Of a stretch of 64,000 nucleotides of DNA, positions 33,844 through 44,323 are shown in pieces. Within the stretch, counting starts at the first letter, position 1; the number at the start of each line of letters is the position of its first letter. Position numbers and translations under genes: made by a program. The DNA is taken from positions 849,715,760 to 849,779,759 of the forward strand of contig NC_090447.1 in assembly GCF_031143425.1 (NCBI RefSeq), read 5' to 3'. Origin of the DNA: Pleurodeles waltl. Lineage: Eukaryota > Chordata > Amphibia > Caudata > Salamandridae. A model generated the notes under the pieces. That model was not told the origin of the DNA. It did no database searches and saw only the letters and a list, made by a program, of their open reading frames with translations.

Positions 33844-35212
33844 TTAATCGTCCAGGCTAGTGTCAGGGGCCCCTTGTTGTGCCACAGTGTCCCTCCTGGT
33901 GTTGAGGACTTCCTTCAGCACCCCTACGATGGTGCCCAGGGTGGAATTGATGGGCTTGAGTTCCTCCCTGAAGCCCAAATACTGTTCCTCCTGCAGCCGC
34001 TGGGTCTCCTGAAACTTGGACAGTACCGTTGCCATCGTCTCCTGGGAATGGTGGTTGGCTCCCATGATGTTGGAGAGGGCCTCATGGAGAGTGGGTTCCC
34101 TGGGCCTGTCCTCCCCCTGTCGCACAGCAACCCTCCCAGTTCCCTTGTGTTCCTGGGCCTCTGTCCCCTGGACCGTGTGCCCACTGCCACTGACCCCTGG
34201 TCCCTGTTGTTGTTGGGATGGTGGGTTAGCCTGGGTTCCCTGTAGTGGTGGACACACTGCTGCTTGACGTTTCCTGGGGACAGAGGTATGGGCCCGCTGG
34301 GTGGGTGCTGTGCTGGTGTTTCCAGAGGGGGGAAGCTCTGTGGTGGCCTGTGACTGGGTGAGGGGAACCGACTGTCCTGAGGTCCCAGATGGGCCGGGCT
34401 GGTCATCTAGATCCAGTTGGACAGAGCTGCTGTCATCACTGTGGGCCTCTTCTGTTGGTGGTGTGGACATGTGTGGACCCTCCTGTCCGGTAATGTTGGG
34501 TAGGGGTCCTGCAGGGGTATGAAAGGATGTTTATCGCATCTGTGTGTGCCATGGTGTGCAAAAGGTGGGTGACCGTGTACCCCAGTGCTTGCATTCCTGT
34601 GTGGGACCTTGTGTGATGGTGGTTTAGGGGTGTGTGTGGGTATGTGCTGTGGCCATGCTTTGGTGATGGGTGTCCATGCTTTGTTGTTGCATGCAGGGCT
34701 TGGTGTTGGGATGTGTGGTTTGTGATATTGGGACATTTGTGAGGAGTTGGAGTGATGGGGGTGAGGGCGAGGGTGGGGGTATGTGATGGCATGCAGGTAG
34801 GGTGGGGGATATAGTAGTAACGCATTGCCTTACCAGAGTCCATTCCTCCATCTACTCCTGCGAGGCCCTCAGGATGCAGAATCGCCAAATCTTGCTCCTC
34901 CCATGTTGTTAGTTGTGGGGGAGGAGGTGGGGGTCCGCCGCCAGTCCGCTGAACCGCAAGGTGGTGTCTTGAGACCACGGAACGCACCTTCCCCCGTAGG
35001 TCATTCCACCTCTTCCTGATGTCATCCCTATTTCTTGGGTGCTGTCCCACTGCGTTAACCCTGTCCACTATTCTTCGCCATAGCTCCATCTTCCTAGCTA
35101 TGGAGGTGTGCTGCACCTGTGATACGAATAGCTGTGGCTCTACCCGGATGATTTCTTCCACCATGACCCTGAACTCCTCCTCAGAGAACCTGGGGTGTCT
35201 TAGCCGTGCCAT
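33844..35212 (-). CDS. Harbinger gene B: second SANT/Myb protein, intact two-exon gene (347 aa)
   Basis: Exon 1 (35212-34834) starts MARLRHPRFSEEEFRVMVEE and carries a Myb_DNA-bind_5/SANT domain at about residues 8-85: ARKMELWRRIVDRVNAVGQ and DIRKRWNDLRGKVRSVVSRH with the expected Trp residues. A run of Pro follows, then GVDGGMDS at a GTAAGG donor. The intron is 34833-34509, with ACCCCTGCAG acceptor. Exon 2 (34508-33844) joins in phase 1 as GPLPNITGQEG, has an acidic stretch (EEAHSDDSSSVQLDLDD), a basic PRKRQAA patch and a C-terminal helical region beginning REPTLHEALSNIMGANHHSQ, and stops at 33844-33846. No stop or frameshift occurs in 1,044 coding bases, unlike the transposase. The start is the first ATG before the domain. 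Role inferred: DNA-binding partner in transposition. It is a distant paralogue of gene A in layout. Confidence 0.8.
34516..34833 (-). other. Intron of gene B with GT/AC-rich sequence
   Basis: Bounded by a GTAAGG donor and CCCCTGCAG acceptor on the minus strand. The plus strand is GT-rich, and the equivalent region of copy 1 (about 3060-3425) shows similar composition, so the intron predates both copies. Confidence 0.65.
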
Positions 35213-35810
35213 GGGGTGGTGTGGGTGATGTGTTCGGTGGTGTGTGTAGTGATAAGTGGGGTGATATTTAGTGGTGTGTTGTATGAGGTGGGTGGCAGTT
35301 ATGTGGGTGATGGTATTGTTTGTCTGTGGATGCTTGGTAGTAGTTTGTAGTGTCTCTCTCTGGCCTTCTTTCGGTATTTTGGTCGTAGGGGTTTGTGGGT
35401 GATGTGGGTGTGAGTTTTATATTGTAATGGGTGTGTGGGAGTGGTGTGTGTATGTGTATCAGGTGTGTGTATTTCGAATTGTCCAATGTGGCAGTGTTTT
35501 GTCAATGTGTGTGTATTTTGAGCGCGGCGGTGTGTAACGCCAATGGAATACCGCGGTTGAAAGATCGCCGCGTGGATTCGTGGGTCGTGATAGTGTGGGT
35601 GTATTTCTGTTGGCGTGACGGTGGAGGTTTTGTTTTCGCCAGTTTATCACTGACCTTTGGTGTGGCGGACTTGTGTGGGTGTCTCAATTTTGGCAGATTC
35701 CAAACCGTGGGTGGTAATAGCTGTGGCGGAATTCCGTGGCCGCGGCGGTGTGTTGGCGGTGTTCTGCACGGCGGTAAGCAGCTTTTACCGCCAATGTTGT
35801 AATGAGTGCC
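35213..35810. other. Right flank of Harbinger copy 2: GT-rich gene B leader and subterminal region
   Basis: About 300 bp of GT-rich sequence upstream of gene B is followed by a subterminal part dense in GCGG/CCGC motifs (35520-35795). The colinear part of copy 1 is 3690-4276. It probably holds the gene B promoter and transposase or SANT binding sites; this is inference. Confidence 0.5.
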
Positions 35811-35813
35811 TAA

Positions 35814-36424
35814 ATCTTGCTTCAGGGTCTATTTATAAGCTCTCCTCTGCACATGGAACCCCTGCTCCAATCAAAATTGTAGTTCCTCTGGCATATGAGA
35901 AGGGAGATGTACTAAACACGTCCCCTTCATTTACATTACAAAATCTCAACCTCCCTTTGTTCAGGTGCGTTTCTTAGAGAAAAGAAATGTGAATCCCTCT
36001 CCTAACTAATGGTGTTGCACTTGCTTGCTCGCCGACCCCATTCTCCACAAATGTGTATTCACGCATTTCCCTATTGTATTTGCGGTGTTACCCATGCAAG
36101 AAAGAATCATACAGAGCCACCGATCTTGTAGGGAAGCACGAAGCGTGCCAAACAATGTTAACTACAGTAGCAGTATCGGCTTGCCCCACCTTCAGCATAA
36201 CCATCCTTCTAAACAAAAAAACCTGTCCGGTGACAGAACACAACAGTCATCCAACCAATCGACAGGTAAATCCCAACTGGTAATGCTCGTCCATCAGAAC
36301 CCAGTCACTACAGAAAATGTGAAGGGGGCCGAACAGAAGCAGCTGATGGCTCCCCACGGGGCTTGAACCAAGGCAGAGAAAGACAAGCATTTGCAATGCA
36401 ATGGGTCTCAGGTTTGCTCAACTT
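35814..36424. other. No gene recognised (611 bp)
   Basis: Ordinary sequence with short ORFs only. A tRNA B-box-like segment on the minus strand near 36361-36372 is discussed among rejected items. Confidence 0.5.
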
Positions 36425-36785
36425 AGAGCTATTAGCGTTGTAAATTCCTAACTGGACTTCTCTTGCCACAAAAATTGAAAATGAAAAGTAAAACAGTTGA
36501 CAGAAGCAAGTCAATTCAAAGCACCAGGGCTGCCTTGTGCGTGAACACAAGAGTTATTGGCTCCCTGGGTGAATGTCTAGAAAGGATCGTGGATGGGATG
36601 AAAGGCAACCCGAACCCGGAGCAGGGGCCATCAGAAGGTGTAACAGGAGGAAGCCTGATGTAGTGTGATGGCCAACAAAAATGTTCAGTTAGTAAAGTCG
36701 CCTGGGAGGGAACTCAGCACACAAAAGAGGGACATTTCACAAAATGTACCAATAAAAATGAAGCATTTAAGACCAGCACAAGCAA
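36425..36785 (+). repeat. Repeat Y copy 1, left part
   Basis: Matches 41403-41729 over about 330 bp: GCGTTGTAAATTCCTAA, AAAACAGTTGACAGAAGC, TAGAAAGGATCGTGG and GGGAACTCAGCACACAAA occur in order in both. It is split at 36785 by an L2/CR1-like LINE and resumes at 39466. Confidence 0.8.
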
Positions 36786-39465
36786 GAATCAAATCAAATC
36801 AAATCAAATCATTAACATTTATAAAGCGCGCTACTCACCCGTGTGGGTCTCAAGGTGCTAGGGGAGAAAGGGGGGGGTTATCGCTGTTCGAACAGCCAGG
36901 TCTTTAGGAGTCTCCAGAAAGCGGAGTGGTCCTGGGTGGTCCTGAGGCTGGTGGGGAGGGAGTTCCAGGTCTTGGCCGCCAGGAAGGAGAAAGATCTCCC
37001 ACCCGCCGTGGAGCGGCGGATGCGAGGGACAGCAGCGAGTGCGAGGCCAGAGGAGCGGAGGAGGCGGGTGGGGACGTAGAAGCTGAGGCGTATGTTGAGG
37101 TATTCCGGTCCCTTGTCGTAGAGGGCTTTGTGTGCGTGGGTGAGAAGTCGGAAGGTGATCCTTTTGTGACAGGGAGCCAATGCAGGTGTCTCAGGTGTGC
37201 GGAGATGTGGCTGCTGCGGGGTATGTCGAGGATGAGGCGGGCCGAGGCGTTTTGAATGCGTTGCAGGCGATTTTGGAGTTTGGCTGTGATCCCGGCGTAC
37301 AGGGTGTTGCTTTAGTCCAGGCGGCTCGTGACGAGGGCGTGGGTCACGGTTTTTCTGGTGTCGGCGGGGATCCAGCGGAAGATCTTGCAGAGCATGCGGA
37401 GGGTGAGGAAGCAGGCGGAGGACACGGCGTTGACTTACTTGGTCATGGTGAGAAGAGGGTCCAAGATGAAGCCGAGGTTGCGGCCGTGGTCTGTGGGGGT
37501 CGGTGTGGTGCCGAGGGCCGTGGGCCACCAGGAGTCGTCCCAGGCGGACGGGGTGTTGCCGAGGATGAGGACTTCCGTTTTTTCAGAGTTCAGCTTTAGG
37601 CGGCTGAACCTCATCCAATCTGCGACGTCCTTCATACCCTCTTGTAGGTTGGTCTTGGCGCTGGCGGGGTCCTTGGTGAGGGAGAGTATAAGTTGGGTGT
37701 CGTCGGCATAGGAGGTGATGATGATGTCGTGCTTGCGTACGATGTTGGCGAGGGGGCTCATGTAGACATTGAAGAGTGTCGGGCTGAGTGATGAGCCTTG
37801 GGGTACGCCGCAGATGATCTCGGTGGGTTCTGAGCGAAACGGAGGGAAGTAAACTCTTTGGGAACGGTTTGAGAGGAAGGAGGCGATCCAGTCCAGGGCC
37901 TGGCCTTGGATCCCGGTGGAGCGGAGGCGGGTGATTAGGGTGCGGTGACAGACGGTGTCAAAGGCAGCCGAGAGGTCGAGCAGAATGAGGGCGACTGTTT
38001 CACCGTTGTTCATCAGGGTTCTGATGTCGTCAGTGACTGAGATGAGGGCGGTTTCAGTGCTGTGGTTGGTTCGGAATCCGGTTTGTGAGGGGTCGAGCAG
38101 GTTGTTGTCTTCCAGGAAGGTGGTCAGCTGTTTGTTGACGGTCTTCTCTATTACTTTGGCTGGGAAAGGCAGAAGAGAGATGGGGCGGAAGTTTTTTAGG
38201 TCGCTCGGGTCAGCCGTAGGTTTCTTTAGTAGGGCGTTGACTTCAGCGTGTTTCCAGCATTCGGGGAAGGTAGCAGAAGAAAAGGAAGAGTTGATGACGG
38301 TCTGGAGGTGCGGGGCGATGATGTCGTCGGCTTTGTTAAAGATGAAGTGCGGGCAGGGGTCCGAAGGGGCGCCGGAGTGGATAGAGTTCATGATGGATTT
38401 GGTTTCTTCCGTGTTGATGTGGGACCAGTTGTAGAGGGTGATGGCCGTGGATGCCGGTTCGGTGGTGTATGGTTGGGTCTGGTGTCCGAAGCTGTCGTGG
38501 AGGTCGCTAATCTTGCGATGGAAGAAAGTGGCGAGGGATTCGCACAGATCCTGTGAGGGCGTGACGGCGTTGGCGTTGGCGCTGGGGTTGGAGAACTCCT
38601 TGACGATGCTGAAGAGTTCTCTGCTGTTGTGTCTGTTTTTGTCCAGTCTGTCGGTGAAAAAGTTCCTTTTGACAGCGCGGATCAGGTGGTGGTGTTCGCG
38701 GGTAGCGTTCTTGAGGGCGGTCATGTTGTCAGCGGTGCGGTCCTTGCGCCAGGCTTTCTCAAGGGCGCGACAAGTTTTCTTTGATTCTTTGAGGGTGTCA
38801 GAGAACCAGAGAGGTTTTTTGGTGTTGGTCTGTCGATGCGTGCGTTTGAGGGGAGCAAGGATGTCTGCGCAGTTAGAGATCCAGTTTGTGAGGTTGAGGG
38901 CTGCGTCGTTGGGGTCGGTGGTGAGGGTGGGTTGGTTGGCGGCGAGTGCGGAGAAGAGTTGCTCTTCGGGGATCTTGTTCCACTGTCGACGAGGGATGGG
39001 TTGGGTGCGGAGGTGGCGGGTCTCGCGTCGGAATGTGAAGTGGACGGAGCTGTGGTCGGTCCAGTGTAGGGCGGAGGCGTGGCTGAAGAAGACGTGTTTG
39101 CTGGCGGAGAAGATGGGGTCAAGCGTGTGTCCGGCGATGTGGGTGGCGGTGTTCACCAGTTGTTTGAGGCCGAGGTTGGCGAGGTTGTCGAGCAGGGTGG
39201 TGGTGTTGGGGTCGTTGTTTTGTTCCAGATGGAAGTTGAGGTCACCTAGGAGGATGTAGTCCGGCGAGGCGAGGGCGTGCGGGGAGATGAAGTCGGCGAT
39301 GGCGTCGCTGAAAGGGGCGCGTGGCCCGGGAGGACGGTAGACGAGGGATCCTCTGAGGGTGGTCCTCGGATCGGTGCGAATCTGAAAATGCAGGTGTTCA
39401 GCGGCGAGAGGGGTGTCTTCGGTGGAGGTGGTGACGCTGATGGAGTCTTTGAAGACGATGGCGAT
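36786..39465 (-). mobile_element. L2/CR1-like LINE, 5' truncated, inserted in repeat Y
   Basis: The 3' end, at the low coordinate, is a run of ATCAA/TTGAT units (36786-36809) followed by ATTAACATTTATAAAGCGC, the kind of short-repeat tail used by L2/CR1 elements. The 5' end is truncated inside the endonuclease at about 39465. Repeat Y copy 2 at 42656-42676 shows the uninterrupted site; comparison leaves little or no target duplication. The sequence is GC-richer than its surroundings. Confidence 0.88.
36878..39465 (-). pseudogene. L2/CR1-like ORF2: endonuclease (partial), RT and C-terminal domain
   Basis: The endonuclease enters at AIVFKDSISV, with LVYRPPGPRAPFSD, LLGDLNFHLE and DHSSVHFTF boxes. 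RT follows with FRPISLLPFPAKVIEKTVNK, QTGFRTNHSTETALI, LILLDLSAAFDTVCH (motif A), GVPQGSSLSPTLFNVY (motif B) and YADD at 37699-37710. The frame stays open for about 675 codons. It is broken by a stop at 37435-37437, a second stop near 37311 (SRLD then stop) and a frameshift near 37150; the C-terminal block ALYDKGPEYLN and KTWNSLPTSLRTTQD continues to 36878. The few lesions suggest a fairly young insertion, but 5' truncation means it was never a full element here. Confidence 0.88.
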
Positions 39466-39540
39466 GAATATCAAGAGTGGGTGTGGTTGGAGAGATTACA
39501 ACAGGCCAGAGCGCTTGCTCGCTTGACCCTAAAAAAAGGT
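39466..39540 (+). repeat. Repeat Y copy 1, right part with A-rich end
   Basis: Resumes repeat Y with GAATATCAAGAGTGGGTGTGG, through ACTACAACAGG-like and GCTCGCTTGACCCT, to an A run. Copy 2 ends the same way at about 42755, so Y is a poly(A)-ended unit of roughly 450 bp, possibly a SINE or a LINE 3' end. Confidence 0.75.
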
Positions 39541-41402
39541 TAATGTACCCAGTTCTATCAAAACATGGAGGATCGTATGTGGTAAGACATTAAATGGAGC
39601 ATCTGTTATTCCCCATTTACATCTCCCTACTTTGCTTTATTTTGTGGCGACCTTTCTGCAAAGGTTTTATATACAGTGATCCTAAATTTTGGTCCTCATA
39701 TGGGTAAAGGGGGTATTTGTATTTTGTACCCGAGTGCATACCTTACTCACCTTTATCATGTGAGTGCTGTGGAAGTGTATTGCGCAGGTTATTTGCCAGC
39801 ATTGTGTAGCTGAGTGCATTCCCCACTTTTCATGTCAAAGCTCAGCTCCTATAGAACTTTGAGACCATCACGAATATTTTATAGGTTTTGTGATGTGTAC
39901 TCAAAGTTTGAGAGAAACTTTTGTGGCTTCTGCGCACACCTAATCATGGATAGCTAGGAGCAAGTGTTGAAAAAATCTCTTCCAAGGGAACAGTTGGCTT
40001 TGGACTGTGTGACCCACCAGGGGATCTCTAAAAAGGTGGCCCTGGACCGGTCAGTCCCAACATTGATTGGATTAGTCTGAAGTCAGTGAAAAACAGGCCA
40101 GTTTATGTGACAGGTGGGCCTTTGGGGCAGCTCCCAAAGAAAAGGAAGCTCCTTGAGGACACCTTTCAGTTGCTATTTGACATGGCTATTGGATTCCCAT
40201 TTGCATGTAAGAGGAGCACATTTTGTCCAGGCCTGGGCTTTAATGTGAAAACCTAGTGCATTCTGGGTGTTGTGGTCTTAGTTTGCTTCCATTGAGATAA
40301 TTAGACTAACACATGTCAAATTAAATTACTTTGAGGCTTAAAGCCCAGGACTGGCAATTGTGTCTGTGATGACATGGAGTGAGGAGGCCCCTAAATCCAT
40401 GTATTTCCTTTGCTGTCTAACACTTATTGCCCTGGATTTGGGCTAAACGCCAAGAAAATGCTTGTGCTAGAAACTTCCCACACATGGAAGTAGGGAACCT
40501 GAAAGATCAGAGTGTGCGCAGGAGGTTTTACAATGTGTAGATTAATGACAAGTGAGGGCTGGGGCGAGTAAAGGGAAGTGTTTTACATTGTTTTACTGTA
40601 CGACAATTTAATCCAGTCGAGTTAAATGTAAACTACAACAACCAGAATGCATGAGGTGCCTAAATGAAAGTCTAAAACTGAAGTATTGCATCCTTGATGA
40701 CGAGTAATTAAATTCTATATTAATGTGACTGCATTTATATTGCCCTTACTAACCCTGATGAGACGATGAAGCGCTTTAAGAAAATATTACTGGCTGCACT
40801 GTCTGGCTTCGTGATAAATTACATCTCCAGCGCAATGGACGCAGAATCACGTTTTTTTATAAAATAAGAAATAGCATTGTAGACCGTAAACTGTTTGGAT
40901 TTATGATAAAATGAGTCAGTTATCAAATCAGTGCCCCAGAGCATAGCCCAGATCCATAATACCTATCGAAGCTCTGCCCTGCCACCATCTGGAAAATGGC
41001 TGCTACTCCACCTTTGTCGACAGCACAATTTTCATATATAAACATTTGGCGTGGCATGCCTCCCATTTGGCATAGACCATATGCTTCCCAAGCCATCTTT
41101 ATCAATCAGAATGTTCCTGCATGCATGCTAAAATGTAGTCTATGTGTATAATAAGCTGTTAAAAATGCAACTTCATGTGGCCTATCATGTATCAAATGAA
41201 TGTAGCATATTTGTTCAATTCAAATCAAGTATATAAATCACATAATTACATTCTGCAGAAAGCAGTGCTAGACAAATCCTACCCAGTTACATAGAGTGCA
41301 AATCTGTTACATCAATCATATGCTTAGACTCCCAGTTAGCAACATCATAGCAACATAATAGAAAGACAGCAACAGGTAAGTCACATAATAAAACGAGTTA
41401 GA
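39541..41402. other. No gene recognised (1.9 kb)
   Basis: Ordinary non-coding sequence. Short ORFs only (longest about 60 codons), no repeats matched elsewhere in the window. Confidence 0.5.
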
Positions 41403-41729
41403 GCAATTAGGCGTTGTAAATTCCTAAATGGACTTTTCTTGCCACATGAATTGAAAATGAAGTGTAAAACAGTTGACAGAAGCGAGCTGATTCAAAGCAC
41501 CACCGCCGACATGAGCGCGTGAATATCTAGAAAGGATCGTGGTTGGGATGAAAGGCAGACCGAAACCAGAGGAGGGGCCATCACACCCTATAACAGGGAG
41601 AAGACTTAAGTAATGTGATGGCCAACAGAAATGTTCAGGAATTTCCACTTAGTTAATACACCAGTGGAGGGAACTCAGCACACAAAGTAGGGACGTTTCA
41701 CAAAATGCACCAATAAAAATAAAGGCCCA
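41403..41729 (+). repeat. Repeat Y copy 2, left part
   Basis: Homologous to 36425-36775. It is interrupted by a MITE after AATAAAG; copy 1 reads straight through this point as AATGAAGCATTTAAGAC. Confidence 0.8.
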
Positions 41730-42641
41730 TATTTATACTTTTTGACGCAAAACTGCGGTAACGCAGTTTTGCGCCAAAAAAATTAGCGCCGGCTAACGCC
41801 ATTCTGAAGCACCATGCGGGTGCCGTATTTATTGAATGGCGTTAGCCGGCGTTAGCCGACCGGCACTGCCTGGTGTGCGTGGAAATAAAACCACGTACAC
41901 CAGGCAGCGCCGGCGTAGGGAAAAATGGCGTTTGGGCGTCTAAAAATGGGGCAAGTCAGGCTGAGGCAAAAAAATCGTCTTAACCCGATTTGCGCCATTT
42001 TTTTACGACGCCCATCCCCCATTGAAATGACTCCTGTCTTAGCAAAGACAGGAGTCATGCCCCCTTGCCCAATGGCCATGCCCAGGGGACTTCTGTCCCC
42101 TGGGCATGGTCATTGGGCATAGTGACATGTAGGGGGGCACAAATCAGGCCCCCCTATGCCACAAAAAAAAAAAAAAAAAATACTTACCTGGACTTACCTT
42201 AATGTCCCTGGGGTGGGTCCCTCCATCCTTGGGTGTCCTCCTGGGGTGGGCAAGGGTGGCAGGGGGTGTCCCTGGGGGCAGGGGAGGGCACCTCTGGGCT
42301 CATTCTGAGCCCACAGGTCCCTTAACGCCTGCCCTGACCCAGGCGCTAAAATCCGGCGCAAATGCGGGTTTTTTAGACCCGCCCACTCCCGGGCGTCACT
42401 TTTGCCCGGGAGTATAAATCCGACGCAATAGCATCGGAGTCATTTTTTAAGACGGGAACGCCTACCTTGCATATCATTAACGCAAGGAAGGTGTTCACGC
42501 AAAAAAATTACGCTAATTCCAGGAACTTTGGCGCTAGACGCGTCTAACGCCAAAGTATAAATATGGAGTTAGTTTTGCGTCGAATTTGCGTCGAAAAAAA
42601 TGACGCAAATTCGGCGCAAACGGAGTATAAATATGCCCCCA
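41730..42641. mobile_element. ~912-bp MITE with ATATTTATAC termini, inserted in repeat Y
   Basis: The left end is GCCCATATTTATACTTTTTG and the right end GGAGTATAAATATGCCCCC, inverted to each other. Repeat Y resumes right after with AAGTATTTAAGAC, giving AAG on both sides as a 3-bp duplication. The interior consists of inverted segments such as AAACTGCGGTAACGCAGTTT (41750-41769), a GACTCCTGTCTTAGCAAAGACAGGAGTC segment (42029-42056) and a CCCCTGGGCAT pair, plus an 18-base A run at 42163-42180. No transposase. The first ORFs of about 65-75 codons are in inverted repeats and not genes. Confidence 0.8.
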
Positions 42642-42757
42642 AGTATTTAAGACAAGCGCAACAAAGAATGAATAGCAAGAGTGAGCGTGGTTAAAAGCCC
42701 ACAGAGAGACTACAACAGGCTCTAGAGCACTTACACGCTCGACCCCCAAAAAAAAAT
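42642..42757 (+). repeat. Repeat Y copy 2, right part with A run
   Basis: GTATTTAAGACAAGCGCAAC through GAATAGCAAGAGTGAGCGTGG to CGACCCCCAAAAAAAAA. It shows the empty site for the LINE inserted in copy 1. Confidence 0.8.
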
Positions 42758-44315
42758 AACACACTGGCAATTACCAAGCATGCTCAATCATTGTGATACA
42801 TTAATTATTAAAGTGGGGGATAAAGCTGCGGTAATTGTGCAAATGGGAATGGTGCACAGGTCTGCGATACCAAAGAGGAGGGGAAAAAAATGGTAAGAGA
42901 GGCATCAGGATCAAGCGGACAGATCTAGTCATCGTAAGTATCGAGACAGCCCTGATTGGTCAGGGGTCTTTGTTATGACTAACAACAACAGCACATTTAG
43001 ACTAATTTGGTTTTGGGGGGAGATTTTAGGAGGGACGTCCCCAAGCCTGTTCGGGGCTGCAAAGTTGCCTCATAAGATGTCATCCGCTGTTTGTGAGGTT
43101 ATCTAGGAAATAACAGTTGAGCTGTTTTTGTTAGAGTACGTGCTTTCAGATTCCAACTCCATGTCTTCCTGCATATGGAATTCAGTAGCTGTTCGGAGTG
43201 AGGCTGCAGACTCAACTGCCTCTTTATGAGACTCCCACCGTGTGCCGTATGGCAACACCTCCAGCATCTTACACTTCGAGGGCAATGCGCGATTTTGACG
43301 TTATCACCACTGCTGTGGTGCCTCATCTGAATCTCCTATGACCAGTGCTTTGTCGGTGAGTTGTGTTAATAATGATCTATCTGGGACATTGCTTCTTCCA
43401 GCTGAAGAAGAATTAGGGTGACCACCTGACATGGAGGCAAATTCTGGACAGGACTGTAAAAAATTCAGGACAAAGGGTCAAAATTCAGGACACAAATTCA
43501 GGACAGTGTCGAAATTCAGGGCAAAAACTTAGGACAAAAGGTCAAGTTTACGGGTACATCCAAGGAGAGGCCATAGCCACCACTTTATCAGTGCATTTAT
43601 TAACTATTTCCTACGCAGCACTATTGATTCACTATGGTCTTTATGTGATTGCCTCTAGGAATGCTGCTACATTCAGGTGACACATTATGTCCTTGTTCAA
43701 TAGTAAAGTAATGCCTTTGAGCGCAGTGTCAAAGGCATCACCCCTATCCAGATTTACCCAAACATTCCTAGACAGAGAGCAACAGTAAACATTTGATTAT
43801 GTTTCTGAGAATTTAAAAACATATGGCAAACAGTTTGCGAAACATAAAGGTAAGTGAAATCTGCTAAGTTAGCAAACGGAACAAAAACATCTGGCTCACT
43901 TCAAGCTCCAGTCAATGTTAAACCTAAAAACAATAATGAGGCAGAGCAGATGGCGTGGGTGACAGTTTCCAAACGTAATGTCAGGATGTGAGATACCCAC
44001 AACTTGTCTGTAGTCTCACAGTGCTAGAGTGTGCTTTCGGACCTATACATTTAAGTGAGAATACCAGACAAACAGAAATAAAGAGCAGGATGAAGTTGAG
44101 ATCAAATGGGAGATCCACAGCAACTGATTCAAAGGGTTGTTGCTAATTAACAGACACATAAGGATGAGAACTAGGTGGGGAAATTCCTAAAATCAGACGA
44201 GATGGGCCCGTTATGAGTGTCGGAAAGTATTGTGTACTTTAAGTATTTGTCTCAGCAGAGAGGAGAGAAACAAGAATCATTGTCAAGTGTTTGGTTGAAC
44301 AAGCAGCACCCATTC
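42758..44315. other. No clear gene (1.6 kb)
   Basis: Ordinary sequence. 43440-43560 contains several imperfect copies of AAATTCAGGACA spaced irregularly. A weak coding remnant at 43103-43285 is listed separately. Confidence 0.45.
43103..43285 (-). pseudogene. Possible hAT-like transposase remnant
   Basis: The minus strand reads SKCKMLEVLPYGTRWESHKE followed by an acidic helical stretch. A TRWESxxEAV motif is common in hAT-derived and ZMYM-type proteins. Only about 60 codons remain, without an acidic catalytic residue or zinc finger, so this is a tentative match by motif alone. Confidence 0.25.
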
Positions 44316-44323
44316 ACCCTGGC

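Larger units (their letters stand above)
26856..35810 (+). mobile_element. Three-gene PIF/Harbinger transposon, copy 2 (8,955 bp)
   Basis: The element starts GGTGGTCATTATAACCCTGG and ends CCAATGTTGTAATGAGTGCC. The ends are imperfect inverted repeats: GG, then CATTA(T/C)AAC spaced identically, then TGGC. TAA flanks both sides. It carries a HARBI1-like transposase (plus strand, exons at 27182, 32075 and 32818), gene A (minus, 31626 to about 28590, inside transposase intron 1) and gene B (minus, 35212-33844). Both ends have clusters of GGCGG/CCGCC motifs that could bind the SANT proteins or transposase. It is unusually long for a Harbinger element, because of the third gene and repeat arrays. 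The transposase is inactive as read here. Confidence 0.88.

Noticed and set aside
36340..36430. Possible tRNA-derived SINE head on the minus strand (GGTTCAAGCCCC, box-B-like)
   Set aside because: A box-A-like TAGCTCTAAGTTGAGC is about 75 bases away, too far for a tRNA, no cloverleaf forms, and the region is not shared with the second repeat Y copy.
38438..39259. Plus-strand ORF of 273 codons
   Set aside because: Antisense shadow of the L2/CR1-like ORF2, which has clear endonuclease and RT motifs.
41880..42130. ORFs of 65-75 codons on both strands as a small gene
   Set aside because: They lie in inverted repeats of the MITE and mirror each other.
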